Shown here piece by piece: positions 12,842 through 24,196 of a stretch of 64,000 nucleotides of DNA. The stretch is taken from contig NC_041016.1 of assembly GCF_004193775.1 (NCBI RefSeq), positions 42,643,522-42,707,521 on the forward strand. Reading direction: 5' to 3'. The notes under the pieces are model-generated. The model had not been told where the DNA came from. It saw only the letters and a program-made list of their open reading frames with translations, and did no database searches. Both the position numbers and the translations under genes were made by a program. Each line of letters starts with the position of its first letter. Within the stretch, counting starts at the first letter, position 1. Origin of the DNA: Glycine soja (lineage: Eukaryota; Streptophyta; Magnoliopsida; Fabales; Fabaceae).

Positions 12842-13939
12842 GTGCGAGAACTGTAACACACACATACACATAGTCTCGATATATTGTAGGCATTAATCAG
12901 ATATTCGTGTCAAAAGTTATAGCCGTTTAAATTTGTTAGTGCTTATGTGTCAAATTTTCGTGTGTCTTGATATACAGACACAATCTTGATATATTATAGG
13001 CATCAATCGGACATCTGTGTCCAAAGTTATAATCGTTTGAATTTGTTAACGTTTCCGTGTTAAATTTTCGTGTGTTGATATATTATGTGGCACAATCAAA
13101 CATTCTACTCAAAAGTTATGACAATTTTCAGCGTCTCGAAGTATTATAGGCTGCAATTAAGTATCCCAATAAAAAGTTATGACCATTTGAATTTATCCGG
13201 AACTTCCGTGTTCAATTTTAGGCTTCTCGGTATATTATGAATCTCAATTGGACACCTGAGTCAAAAGTTATGACAATTTGAATTTACTTAGAGTTTCTGA
13301 GTTCAATTTCGAGTGTCTTGATATATTATGAGCATCAATCAGACATCCGAGTCAAAAGTTATGACCATCTAAATTTGCTCGGAGTTTATGTGTTCAATTT
13401 CTAGCATCATAATATATTATGAGCCTTAATAGGACATCCGAATCAAACATTATGGTCATTTGAATTTGTGAGGGGTTTCCTTGTTCAATTTCAAGCGTTT
13501 CAATATATTATGAGTCACAATTGGATATTCGTGTTAAAAGTTATAATCATTTGAATTTGCCTGTAGCTTCCGTGTTCAATTTCTCGTGTCTCAATATATT
13601 ATGGGTCTCAATCGGACATTCGAGTCAAAAGATATGGTAATTTGAATTTGCCTGAAACTTCTGTGTTCGATTTCAAGCGTCTCAATATATTGTAGGCTTC
13701 AATTGGACATTTGAGTGAAAAGTAATGGCAATGTGAATTTACCCAGAATTTCTATGTTTAATTTCAAGTGTCTGGATATATTGTGGGCCTCAATCGGACA
13801 TCCAAGTAAAAAGTTGTAGCTTTCTGATCTGCCCGAAACTTTATTTTTTAATTTTGAGCGTCTCGATATATTATTGAACTTAGTCGGACATCCAAGTCAA
13901 AAGGTATGATAGTTTGAATTTGCTAGGAGATTTTTTGTT
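12842..13939. repeat. Degenerate 91-bp satellite array (SB92/CentGm-like)
   Basis: About twelve diverged monomers. Taking the phrase TCAAAAGTTATGACCATTTG as register, starts fall at 13,170, 13,261, 13,352, 13,443, 13,534, 13,625, 13,716, 13,807 and 13,897, a period of 91 bp (the last is 90). The leftmost units are disturbed: starts at 12,910, 13,020 and 13,109, with one insertion and one 30-bp deletion. Every unit also has a version of CGTCTCGATATATTATG and CAATCGGACATCC. From memory this is the soybean 91/92-bp centromeric satellite. The right edge is cut by the LTR of element V. Monomers differ strongly, so this is a decayed outlying block, not an active homogeneous array. Confidence 0.75.
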
Positions 13940-15692
13940 TGTCGTAACCTACCCTATGACAGGGGTATGAAGGTGAAGAAAAAGAAGCGTCTTCTTAAAA
14001 AGAAAACGCATGAAAGTCGCAACCAACGTTTATTTGAGAAATATGTTAGAAAAAAATGAAAGAAAAAGGTCTGCGAATATTGATAATAAGGATTCGGGAG
14101 TTGTTTACGTATATGGGAAGTTATTAGTACCCTACACGCCCGCCACAAGGGGTAACAACCTTTAATCGAGTGTGCATAACGTGACTTCTAAATTATTTAC
14201 TTTTCCCATTTTATATTTTCTTTATTTTTTGGGGTCAACAAGGGGCTGCCCTTGTTCCTACGTATCCTCAGGTACGATGAGAAATTCATACCTATGTAGT
14301 TCTTTAAAGCAAGAAAAATTTGTGTGTTGAACTGGTTTTATGCTTTTGAAAGATACATTTTAATTGACAAAACAAAAGGGTCGTTAAGGCATTGGACCTT
14401 GAAACGAACTCAAGTGACTTTTTGATGGAGAGAAATTCAGTTATGAATTAGTTTTATTTTGGTTTGGTTTATTAACTTTTAATCTCTTTAAAAACAACTT
14501 AATGACACTAGTGATTGGTTAAGATTAAACTTTACAAAGAAGAAGAGATTAAAAGTAACTGTGTAATTTTTAAGGGTACATAGATCATGTTCAAATCTTA
14601 AAAACAAAACTAACTGACTGTCGCTCGAAGAACACAAAACTAGAAACGATGTAGGGAATGATTGCAGTTGTGATTTGGTTTAACCAAGATTACAGCGTGA
14701 ATGATCGGTTAGATTTTGTTTTAACAGTGATTAAACGAGATTACAACGCAAATGATCGATTGAAATTCATTTATCATTTATTAGGTGAGAAAACGGCTTA
14801 AATGAACGGTTAAAGCACGATAAAAATGGAAGAAAAGAAAACTGAAAGTAAGCGAAATTAAAGTGAAGGTACACAAAACAAGTAGGGACCACTAAGGGTG
14901 CATAGAATGAATTGAAAGATTCGATTTCGGGAACTTACCGGTTGAAGATCAAAGAACGAACAAAGAACGGTGAAGAACGATGAAGAATGATGAAAAATTT
15001 TCACAGAATCGCTTACGGAAGCGTTACGGAAGCACTTCGACTCGATTTTTCTTCACGAAAACGTGTTTTTTGCCCAAAATAGCCGAAATGCATAGCTAAG
15101 GGGTGATGAGTATTTTGTGAAACAGCCCCCCTCCCTTATTTCTAGGAAAAAGAGAGGTGCTTGCCGCCCAGAGACTTAATGAAGAAGATTTCTAAGCTCA
15201 CCCGAATTACTAAGTTCACCCCCCTTTTCGTATTTTACGGAAAAGTTACGGAAGCCTTACGGAAGTGTTTTGGATTTGATTTTCATCATTTTTTCTCTTC
15301 CCTTTCATCAATCTTAAGTGAAATATGCTTACCCAAGGTTTTCAGAAATTTTACGGAAACATTACGGAAGCCCCGGAAACCATTTTTCAAAAACGTGGAG
15401 GAGCTTGTCGCCCAGTTGCTTCCTCCTTCAGCAACCCAACTTCCAAAATGTCTAGGAAGGGCCTAGACTCGATGTGCTATTTACACCCCTTCCTCCTTAC
15501 GCAACAATGTTCTTTTTGACTTTCGGAATGTTGCAGAACTTTACGGATTGCGCACCAATGTTTCTTTTTTACTTCCGGAATGTTGTGGAACTTTACGGAT
15601 TACTTAACGATGGGGGTTAAGTACCTCGTGGCGGTCAAGCGAAGGTTGCATGCCACCAAATAATGGTTCCCGGACAAAATTAGGGTATGACA
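13940..15692 (-). repeat. 3' LTR of Ogre element V
   Basis: Minus-strand LTR beginning TGTCATACCCTAATTT at 15,692 and ending GGTTACGACA at 13,940, where satellite sequence starts. It is clearly homologous to the LTRs at 19,921-21,755 and 58,169-59,900 but much more diverged, for instance in the CCTACGTA...TACGTAG block near 14,260-14,305. The TATA region is degraded (about 15,133-15,147). Length 1,753 bp. Confidence 0.8.
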
Positions 15693-16025
15693 GTTGCCCC
15701 TCTTTACTTACCTTTTATCGGAGATAGGAGGAAAGTAAAGATAAGACACTGATTTCGTCTGTCTCAGTCTTTTCCGTAATTAATCTATGATGATTCCCGA
15801 AGGCCATCCTTTGCCCATCATGGGGATTTAATTGATCTTAATTACAATAGTTCCAACCAAAACGATTTGAAATAATTGACTCCTGTCTCTCCTTCTTTTT
15901 CTCTGAACAACACAGAACAAAAAATAACATAATATACACGTATACACATTTTTTGGTGAAGGAACCGATTGGGAAAATAACAAAAACTGTATTTTCCCCT
16001 CATCGGGGGCTCCGTACTTGATAAC
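15693..16025 (-). other. Element V 3' untranslated region and polypurine tract
   Basis: Noncoding element sequence. On the minus strand a purine tract (AGTAAAGAGGGGCAAC) lies directly before the LTR start, as expected for plus-strand priming. No further structure is recognised. Confidence 0.6.
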
Positions 16026-16400
16026 GGAGGATGCATGAACAGCGCTAGGCAATCAATTCATGGGACTCCAGACTCAATGATGGAGGATGCACGAACAGCG
16101 CTAGACAATCAATTCGTGGGGCTCCGGACTTGATGGTGGAGGATGCATGAACAGCGCTAGGAAATCAATTCACGGGGCTCCGGACTTAATGATGGAGGAT
16201 GCACGAACAACGCTAGGCAATCAATTCGTGGGGCTCCGGACTTGATGGTGGAGGATGCATGAACAACGCTAGGCAATCAATTCATGGGGCTCCGGACTTG
16301 ATGGTGGAGGATGCACGAACAGCGCTAGACAATCAATTCGTGGGGCTCCAGACTTGATGGTGGAGGATGCACGAACAACGCTAGGCAATCAAATCGTCGG
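16026..16400. repeat. 56-bp tandem repeat in element V
   Basis: Seven units start with GGAGGATGCA at 16,026, 16,082, 16,138, 16,194, 16,250, 16,306 and 16,362, an exact 56-bp period, and contain AACAGCGCTAGGCAATCAATTC. The array lies between the extra ORF and the 3' LTR, the same place where element X carries an unrelated 67-bp array. Confidence 0.95.
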
Positions 16401-16415
16401 GTTAAACTCCCATAT

Positions 16416-17386
16416 TATTTCCACGAGGCGCGCGTAACAATGATGATTTGGAAACAACGCGCAAAATTAGTCATGCATACAGCTAGGTGGGTATTCAAGC
16501 ATCCAGCTTATGGCATTATGATACTAAGGCTTGTGATTTACGCAAGTAGACCCAACATTTCCAAATTATGTTCTTTCATTGGTTCAACGAATCCATCCAT
16601 TCTTATCTTGGTTATTTTGGATAGTAAACTCTTAGCGTTAGTTTCTTGTTTCCAAAAGATATGTTTGCTCTCTACGAATGATTTGTACTTCCTATGACCA
16701 TAACATGCCGACCTTCGAGGTCTTTCTTCCTCTTTTCTTTTTGTTTCATTTTTCCTTATGCATGTTTACAAAAAACTATACATCCATTGCTATCTATGAG
16801 AAAAGCTTTTTTTCTTTGTACACCTACGTTCCTATACACGAAAAAAACTTTTTCCTCTATACACACACGCATTGAAAAACTCTTTCTCTCTATACCGACA
16901 TGGTCTATATAAAATCTCTATTCCTTTTCAAAGATTTATTTTCTCCTTTTCAATATACACTCGTTGTTTATATAAAAATTTCCTTTATATACACTCATTG
17001 CTCGTATACAAGAATTTCTTTTCACACATTGTTTATATACAAAAATTTCTTTTCTTTTCTTTATATACAGATATGACATTTTGTTCACAACGTCTCTTTC
17101 TTTCTCTATTCTTGGCGTTATCACGACGTTTGTTCATTTTATTTTAGGATGACGTTCCTAAACGAAAACTCTACACGGTTCCAGAATTTCAATAAATATT
17201 ATCGACAATAACGAAATAAGCACTAACGCAACAATCCAAACAAAATGTACGCACAAAACAAATGACAATCGAAACAAAACAACAAAAACCAACGTTAGTC
17301 CCTCAAGTCATAGAAATAAGATAACATACAAATGATAAATGATGAAACATAAAAATGAAAAGAATACGAATTTGGGGATCCCACGG
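16416..17386 (-). other. Element V pyrimidine-rich noncoding region
   Basis: Plus-strand pyrimidine-rich DNA with many TATACAC and CTTTTTC phrases (purine-rich on the element's own strand). Frames across it are low-complexity. It corresponds in position to 40,871-42,577 in element X. Confidence 0.5.
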
Positions 17387-18636
17387 TCATGTGGCTCCGC
17401 TCCCTCCCAAGAAATTGAACAGGTCAGTCATATCCTCGTCTATGCGGGGTTCATCCATCCCACCGGGGGATCCTACAGGCTCCTCCCCTGCCTGGGCATC
17501 GAGCTAGTCTCCAGGCCATGCGACCTCAGCCGCAAACTGCTCTGGGGTAGGGCATACAAGAGGGGTGGAACCCTGCCCCTACTGACTGCGGCTGAACCAG
17601 TAGAGACACTCGTGTATCTGCACCTGTCCGCGGTGGTTGGCTGCCTGCTGAGAACCAAATGCTGTAGATACCGCTCTACGCCTAGTGGCTCAGCCGAATC
17701 AGCCTGCCGAGGTGGTGGCGGTGCGCCTACGCCCTAAGGTGTGTCACCCTGTGTCTACCTAGGCGTGCAGTACTTCTCAACGAAGGCTCGGGTGATCGGT
17801 GGTCAGATTACTTTGTTGAGGGTGACCTAAACTCCGAAGGATTGGCAGAGGCCTGTGATCAGAGCCGGAAACTCCAAGGCCCTATTGGACTTCTCTGGGT
17901 CCAATGGGTGCCTAGTAGGCGCCATTCCTACAAATAAATAAATGACATCAGCAATCACCTGGGCCACATTGGCGCTCATCCGTGTCAGGATGGCATACAC
18001 CAATTGGCACTTAGGCAGAGGGAGGTCGAAGTTGTGGTTGCTAGGCAAGACATTGCTGAGCAGCATAGTCATCCAAATTTGGGTTAGGGTAGTCATGCTG
18101 GTGCGCATAATCCGCACTCGCCTCCCTGCAGCGGTCCGGGCGAAATCCTGCCCTGGTATGCAAAGCAACTGGGCGATGGCTTCCTCATCGAAACCGTCTG
18201 CCCGGTCCCTCCTTTGGCTGAATTCACACTGTTGGTCCTCCTCCAGAATCAATGGGTCGCCCAAGAACTGACTGATGGCATCTGCATCAAAGGGGATCCA
18301 GTGACCCCTTACCCATGAGCGCATGTCCCGAACTCCTTCCTCAGTGGGCCAGGCATTGGCATAGAATTCCATGACTATCTCTGGGTCGAATTTAGCCATA
18401 GGGGTCACTAGTCGTGCCCAATGCCTGCGGGCTACCTCTCCCTGGAAGTCGGGGTACTTGTCTTCCCTAAGCTAGACACGGCTCTCTCTGTGGAATGACC
18501 ATCCCTTGATGGCCTTGAAGCGCTGTTGGTGCTCGGCGCTCCGAAACTGGTGAATATCAAACTCCAAGGCGGCACTGGAGCCTTCTCCCGTGGCCTCCTT
18601 TCTAAACCTCTTCGTGGAAAGCTTTTTCAGAGCCAT
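17387..18636 (-). pseudogene. Element V 3' extra ORF, plant transposon-protein domain
   Basis: ATG at 18,636 (MALKKLSTKRF). A stop follows after SFHRESRV, then a long open run from TPMAKFDPEIVMEFYANAWPTE through SWVRGHWIPFDADA, SQFLGDP and IMRTSMTTLTQIW to LITGLCQSFGV, then further stops and a frameshift. The tail encodes DLFNFLGGSGAT before TGA at 17,387. The central part belongs to the family often annotated as putative plant transposon protein, found in Ogre/Tat elements; its function is unknown. It lies downstream of integrase on the same strand. The copy at 42,578-43,828 is clearly homologous. Confidence 0.75.
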
Positions 18637-18909
18637 TTCCTCTCTTCTTGCCCTTGATTGCGTGCTCCATGCAGCATTACTGTAGATCCTACAGGATAAA
18701 AAAAATGCAAATACATGCGCATGTTCTTACTTTCGGTTATTTCCTTAAATTCGCGCTCGTGGCACCCCTATGATCCAAGAAATAAACGTTTTAAAGAAAA
18801 CAAAGACTAACGCTATCAGTGGTGAAAAAGAAAAGATACTTATTAGGCCTTTCTTGGTCAAGCACTATCAACCTATACATGCGAATGAAATGGCTAATTT
18901 AGTGTCGCT
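18637..18909 (-). other. Element V spacer between integrase and extra ORF
   Basis: Short noncoding spacer. The matching spacer in element X (43,829-45,672) is much longer, so one of them has gained or lost about 1.5 kb. Confidence 0.5.
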
Positions 18910-19920
18910 CTAGGCATAACATCTTTTGACGACATCCGAGTTTACTAACGAAGGCAGTTCCTCATCGTCCATGTTAGCGAGTATCAAGGCCCCCCCAGAG
19001 AAAACCTTCTTAACATTGAAAGGCCCTTCATAATTCGGGGTCCACTTCCCTCGGTTGTCCTTAACAGTGCGGGACACCTTTTTCAGCACAAGGTCCCCCT
19101 CATTGAACTTGCACGGGCGCACCTTCTTGTCGAACGCGTTCTTTATCCTTTGTTGATATAGGTGCCCATGGCTCATGGCCGTCAAACGCTTACCTTCAAT
19201 AAGGTTGAGTTGGTCGTAGCGTGTTTGAGCCCACTCTGATTCTTCTAGGCCCGATTCCGCTAGTATCCTTTAGGAAGGGACCTCTACCTCAAACAGGAGT
19301 ACTGCTTCCATCCCATAAACCAAGGAGTACGGTGTTGCCCCAGTAGAAGTTCGTACCAAGGTTCGGTACCCATGCAGGGCAAAAGGCAACATTTCATGCC
19401 AATCTTTGTACGACACTGTCATTTTCTGAATAATTTGCTTAATATTTTTGTTTGCAGCCTCCACAGCCTCGTTCATCTTCGGCCGATAGGGGGTGGAGTT
19501 ATGATGCTGGATTTTGAAATCCTCACACATTTCCCGCATCATTTTGTTATTCAGATTGGTGCCATTGTCAGTAACGATCTTCCTAGGGAGTTCGTACCGA
19601 CAAATCAGCTCTCTCTTTATGGATCTAACCACCACGTTCCTCATGACATTGGTGTAGGAAGCCGCTTCGACCCATTTGGTGAAATAATTTATCGCCACGA
19701 GGATGAAGCGATGACCGTTCGAAGCCTTGGGTTCGATGGCCCCTATGACATCTATCCCCCACATGGAAAAAGGTCAAGGGGCGGACATGACATTCAGAGG
19801 ATGTGGCGGAACATTGACATTGTCCACGAACGCTTGACATTTATGGCATTTCCTTACATGGGTGCAGCAATCGCTTTCCATGGTGAGCCAGTAATAACCT
19901 GCTCTAAGGATCTTCCTGGC
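18910..19920 (-). pseudogene. Element V integrase, C-terminal part
   Basis: Reads ARKILRAGYYWLTMESDCCTHVRKCHKCQ (zinc-finger end with CHKC ligands), then the catalytic core with WGIDVIG, VTDNGTNL and the YRPKM..AVEAANKN segment holding the acidic residues of the DDE triad, and a C-terminal part ending DDEELPSLVNSDVVKRCYA. The residue before the conserved AVEAA is Glu where the X copy has Gly. A stop replaces a Gln codon after FEVEVPS near 19,270, so the frame is broken. Its N-terminal end is cut at 19,920 by the insertion of element X. Confidence 0.85.
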
Positions 19921-21755
19921 TGTCGCAACTACCCTTTGGCGGGAGGGCAACGCGTGACTCGCGGGTGCGTCTTCCAAGAAAGGAATATGCGCGGAGTCGC
20001 CACCAACGTTTATTTGTGGAAGACGTCGGAAAAACCGAAAAAGACGTGGTCTACGAACTTTAAGTGAAAGATTCGGGAGTTGTATTTACGCACGGGGAAG
20101 GTATTAGCACCCCATACGTCTGTCACAAAGGACGACAGCCTTTAATCAAGGGTGCAAATATGACTTTAATTCATGTTATTTTCCCTTTTTTACATTCTTA
20201 TGTCTTTTATGCCTTTTTATATTTTTATCTTTTTGTGGTCGACGAGGGTGTTTCCCTTGCTCCTACGTATTCCACAATTGTGATAAGGAAATCAGACCTA
20301 CGTAGTTCTTTGAGAACTAAGCGTTGGTTAAGTTGTTTTTTATCCTTTTTTGCAAGATATGTTTTTATTGAAAGAAATGTCATTTAATGCGTTGGACCAT
20401 TAAACAATCTTTCGATTCTTTTTGAAAAGAGAGAGAACATTAAGGAATTGGACCATTGATGATCCCTTTATTTTTGAAAGAGGTAATAAAGCTACATGTT
20501 GATTTTAGGCCTATAGAAATCTACATGTTGATTTTAGGCCTATAGAAATCTACATTTAACCAATAAAAGCGGAAAATACCATTTCAAGGCGTTGGACCTT
20601 AAAAATGGCTTTTTTAGGTGATGACAAAAGCTTGGCTTATGAATTGATTTTAGCCTTAGTTTCACTTTGGTTATTAGTTAATTCGATTAAGAAAGGAAAA
20701 TCCCAAAGAAAACGCCTGATTGATTTTTTTTTTGATTATTTTACTAAAAAGTATTTTTTGATTATTATATTATTATTTTGCCTCTTTTTGATTTTAAACA
20801 TGGTTATGGCATGACCGAATGGTCGGATTTTATTTTAACAGAAATTAAAGGATGTTATAATACGAATAATCGGTGGAAATTTATTTTATTTTTGATTAGG
20901 CTAGAAAATGACTTAAATAAATTACTAAAGCACGTCAAAAGGGGGTACAGAAAGTAAATGAAATAAAAATAAAAGCACGCAAAACAAATGAGGACCACTA
21001 AGGGTACATAGAATGAATTGAAAAGTTCAATTTCGGGAACTTACCGGTTGAAGACCGAAGAATGACGAAGAACGGACGAAGAACGACGAAGAACGATTGA
21101 AAATCTTCGCGAAATCACCCACGGAAACGTCTCGGAAGCATTACGGAAGCGCCTCAGCTTGGATTTTTTTCACGGAAACAATTTTTCTTACTAATTTTAA
21201 GTGATTCTCAGATACCAGGAGGGCTGACCATTTTTGTTCTTCCCTCCTCCCCCTATTTATAGGGAAAAGAGGGAGAAGCTTGCCACCCAGCTCGCCCAGG
21301 CGAGCTAGGTTGCTTCCTCAAGAAGGCACCGTCTTCTAAAGAACTTCCTGGAAAGCCCAAGTGGGCCTGGTTGCTATTTGCACCCCCCTGTTTACTAAAT
21401 ACACCCCTTGCCTTTTTTGCTGATTCTTTTCTCGTAATGTTACGGAACTTTACGAATTACGTAACGATACTTGTTTTCTTTTCGTAATGTCACGAAACCT
21501 TACGGATTACATAATCATCCCTTCTTTGGCTTTCAGAATGTTACAGAACTTCACGAATTGCGCAACAATCCTTCCTTTTGACTTCCGACATGTTACGGAA
21601 CTTCACGGATTGTGCAACAATGCTTCCTTTTGACTTCCGACATGTCACGAAACTTCACGGATTGCCTAACGATGGGTGCCAAGTACCTCGAAGTTGTCAA
21701 ACGAGGGTCGCATCCCAACAAACAGATGGTCCCTGGATGAAATTAGGGTATGACA
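19921..21755 (-). repeat. 3' LTR of Ogre element X
   Basis: Minus-strand LTR from TGTCATACCC (21,755) to GTTGCGACA (19,921), directly followed by the CTGGC target duplication. It has a clean TATA box, a GCTCGCCCAGGCGAGC palindrome at about 21,288-21,303, and five diverged units of about 50 bp (registers near 21,435, 21,484, 21,537, 21,588 and 21,641) with the phrase TTACGGAACTTYACGGATT. Compared by eye with the LTR at 58,169-59,900 it differs at about 5 percent of positions. Length 1,835 bp. Confidence 0.85.
21254..21261 (-). promoter_or_regulatory. TATA box in the X 3' LTR
   Basis: TATAAATA on the minus strand inside CCCTATAAATAGGGGG, about 500 bp into the LTR and pointing into the downstream flank. 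The same box is present in the other X LTR at 59,403-59,410. Confidence 0.6.
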
Positions 21756-21942
21756 GTTGCCCCTCTTTACTTGTCTTTTATTGGAGATAAAAGGGAAGTA
21801 AAGATAAGACACTAATTTTGTTCGAGCGAAACACCATTCGGCTGGTGAATCTCCCTGCCAACAGAACCTGCAAAAATTTTGAAAGTGATCAGTACCGACA
21901 CATCTTCGTGATACTATCGAATTTGTTCCTCTTGGTTGACAC
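21756..21942 (-). other. Element X polypurine tract and 3' UTR
   Basis: Minus-strand AAGTAAAGAGGGGCAAC abuts the LTR start, the expected polypurine tract. The remainder is noncoding and matches the V sequence at 15,693-15,770. Confidence 0.6.
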
Positions 21943-22196
21943 AAGGCGTAGAATGACCATAATTTGTCTCTGCGTGTCCTCGGACACGATCAAGCCTGGG
22001 TGGCAAGGCACAGAATGACCATAATTTGTCTCTGCGTGTCACCCAACACGATCGCTTCCGGACGACAAAAAGGTGTGGGGAATGACCATAATTTGTCTCC
22101 GCCCACCTCTTGACTTACTGTCCCTAAATGACAAAGGGCGTCGAATGACCATAATTTGTCTCTAGGCATTTATCGCTTGACTTGCGTGTTGGATCG
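21943..22196. repeat. Element X tandem repeats, proximal block
   Basis: Four diverged units with GAATGACCATAATTTGTCTC at about 21,952, 22,014, 22,080 and 22,145 (period 62-66 bp). The array is interrupted at 22,196 by the copia element C2 and resumes at 38,434 in the same register. Confidence 0.85.
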
Positions 22197-22506
22197 AGTG
22201 GCCTCAGAATAATTAAGAATGGGGGGTTGAATTAATTATTCCTAAAACTTTACCAATTAAAAAATTACTCTTTTAAGGCTTTTACTTTTGTTGTTAAGAG
22301 TATATGGAGTAGAAGAGAAACTTAACAGAAAGTAAAAGCGAAAATTAAATGCACAACGGAAAGTAAAAGAGTAGGGAAGAAGGAAACAAACACACAAGAG
22401 TTTTTATACAGGTTCGGCAACAACCCGTGCCTACCTCAAGTCCCCAAGCGACTTGCAGTTAGTCCTTGACAAGGGAGAAAGGAGACACAAAAGATTTCAG
22501 GCGGTT
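22197..22506 (-). repeat. C2 3' LTR, distal part
   Basis: Begins (plus strand) TGTTGGATCGAGTGGCC and runs to the CGGTT duplicated by the SIRE1-type insertion (22,502-22,506). It lacks about 340 bp present in the other LTR (about 37,036-37,380). Continues at 32,121. Confidence 0.85.
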
Positions 22507-23625
22507 TGAAATTCTGATACCAATGCCAGATGTCGTACCGGATGTCACGACATCACGCTTCAGAACATGCAGATTATATTTGAGAGTATGAACAGATCAA
22601 ACAAGTAAGTAACACAAGATAATTGTTAACCCAGTTCGGTGCAACCTCACCTACATCTGGGGGCTACCAAGCCAGGGAGGAAATCCACTAAAATAGTGTT
22701 AGTTCGAAGATCTAACAGCCACTGTTTACAACCTTCTCACCTAACCACTACCCGTGCAATCTCTACCTAAGAGCCACTCTTAGATATGAGAACCCCTCTC
22801 ACTCCCTCTCAATCACTCTCCCGTGTTTACAATTAAATCAAATACACACCAGAGATTGCTCTCTGAACAAAAGAGATCAACTCTACACACTAGAGATCAA
22901 CTCTACACACTCAGGTCCAACACTTGATGTTAGGGTAGCATCAAGGTGGCTCACAAAACACTCAAGTCCCAAAACTCACAAAATACCTCTTCAATCCCGG
23001 ACTTGGTGGAAAACTCGTGCAGCCTCCATGTTTTTATAGCAGTGTGTGTATCTGGGCTGCAACAACTTGTGCTGGAGGAGATCTATCATTCTTCTGAAAA
23101 ATCTGCACTTAAAGATCTAAAAGATACAGTTTGATCTTTTAGCTTTTATCTTTAATCTTTAATCCCTGAACGAACTCTTCTAGTTTGTAATTCGAACTTT
23201 AATTATCTTTTAATTCGTTCCTAAAGATAGATCGTCTAATCTGTTGCTAACTGCACAATAATCTGTTAAAGATATAACAGATTTATGTGTCCAGTATTTT
23301 CGGGCCAGATGTCCTGGACATCGTATCCGACATCGTGGATCCTGCAGCTTCACTTCTTTTATCTTGCCTTGTGCATTGTGCAGCAACTCCAGTATTTTCG
23401 GGCAGGATGTCCTGGACATTGTATCCGACATCGTGGATCCTGTAGCTTCAATTCTTCATTTGACATTTTATCTTGCCTTGTGCATTGTGCAGCCCGATCT
23501 TATTCCTTGACATAACGTTGGACATCATGTGCAGCAACTCCAGCTTTCCTTCATTGTCTAAGTGCTTATGTTTTAACAAAATCTTAGCCAATCTTTTTAA
23601 AACTCAGTAGAGCTAAGCACTAACA
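22507..23625 (-). repeat. SIRE1-type 3' LTR
   Basis: Starts on the minus strand with TGTTAGTGCTTAGC (23,625) and ends GGTATCAGAATTTCA (22,507). It contains a 98-bp tandem duplication (CCAGTATTTTCGGG at 23,291 and 23,389) carrying palindromic GATGTCCTGGACATC. The two differences from the 5' LTR that I saw are C versus T near 22,668 and T versus C near 23,442. Confidence 0.95.
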
Positions 23626-23648
23626 ATCTCCCCCTTTGGCAAATTTTG
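23626..23648 (-). promoter_or_regulatory. SIRE1-type polypurine tract
   Basis: Minus strand TTTGCCAAAGGGGGAGAT immediately upstream of the LTR start, the usual primer for plus-strand DNA. Confidence 0.8.
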
Positions 23649-24196
23649 TCTAAAACATACTTAGACACTTCCTGAGCAGGTACGAGCAGTTATGCAAGTG
23701 GGATCAGCAACTTTCATTATCAGAGTAATCAAGCACAGCGGAAATTCTGCAAGTTGCAAGTCGTTTCCAGGATGTCAAGACATCTCGCGTGACATCAGCT
23801 TTCTGCTTCTGCTCCCCCTGTCTCCATGCTTACTGCAGCATCTTCTATCAGCTACTAGTCTTTTCCAACAGTCATCATCAGCAGCAGCAGTCTCCCCCTC
23901 AAAATCATATACATACAACTCCCCCTCAAAATCATGAATCATGCATACATCGTATCGTACTGCCATACATCGTATCAATCATGCATAATACTACTATTGC
24001 ATACATAGTATCCTACTACTCAAAATCATAAATCATGCATACTAATACTATTACTCCCCCTTTTTAGACAGAATTTGACAAAAGTAGAATGCATGAACTT
24101 AAGGTGCAAATATTACAGACCAATAGTAATCAATTGTTCAAAGGGACATGCCCCTTTAGCTAGTAAGAGTAAAAAATAAAAATAAAGGTCTGATGG
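23649..24196 (-). other. SIRE1-type 3' noncoding region
   Basis: About 550 bp between the envelope-like ORF and the LTR. It is rich in CATACATCGTAT and CTCCCCCTCAAAATCAT short repeats (plus strand) and has no coding frame that I recognise. Confidence 0.6.

Larger units (their letters stand above)
13940..19920 (-). mobile_element. Ogre/Tat-type Ty3/gypsy element V, 3' half
   Basis: The 3' half of an LTR retrotransposon read on the minus strand: integrase from its N-terminal region onward (18,910-19,920), a 3' extra ORF (17,387-18,636), a 56-bp tandem repeat (16,026-16,400), a purine tract (AAAGAGGGGCAAC on the minus strand) abutting the LTR at 15,693, and the 3' LTR (13,940-15,692). Its other half continues at 59,901. 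The last five bases here, CTGGC, are repeated at 59,901-59,905. Joining the halves over one copy of CTGGC restores the same integrase sequence order found at about 46,640-46,670 in element X. Numerous stops make it non-functional. Confidence 0.85.

Noticed and set aside
16026..16400. Regular array considered as CRISPR-like
   Set aside because: Units are contiguous 56-bp tandem repeats without unique spacers, in a plant retrotransposon.
19991..20002. TGGCGACTCCGC (minus strand) as the Ogre primer binding site, with the LTR ending at 20,003
   Set aside because: The CTGGC target duplication ends at 19,920, and the V LTR has a matching terminus at the satellite border, so this motif lies inside the LTR, about 80 bp from its end.
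19372..20067. 231-residue plus-strand frame
   Set aside because: It is antisense to the V integrase and crosses the X LTR boundary, so it cannot be a real gene.
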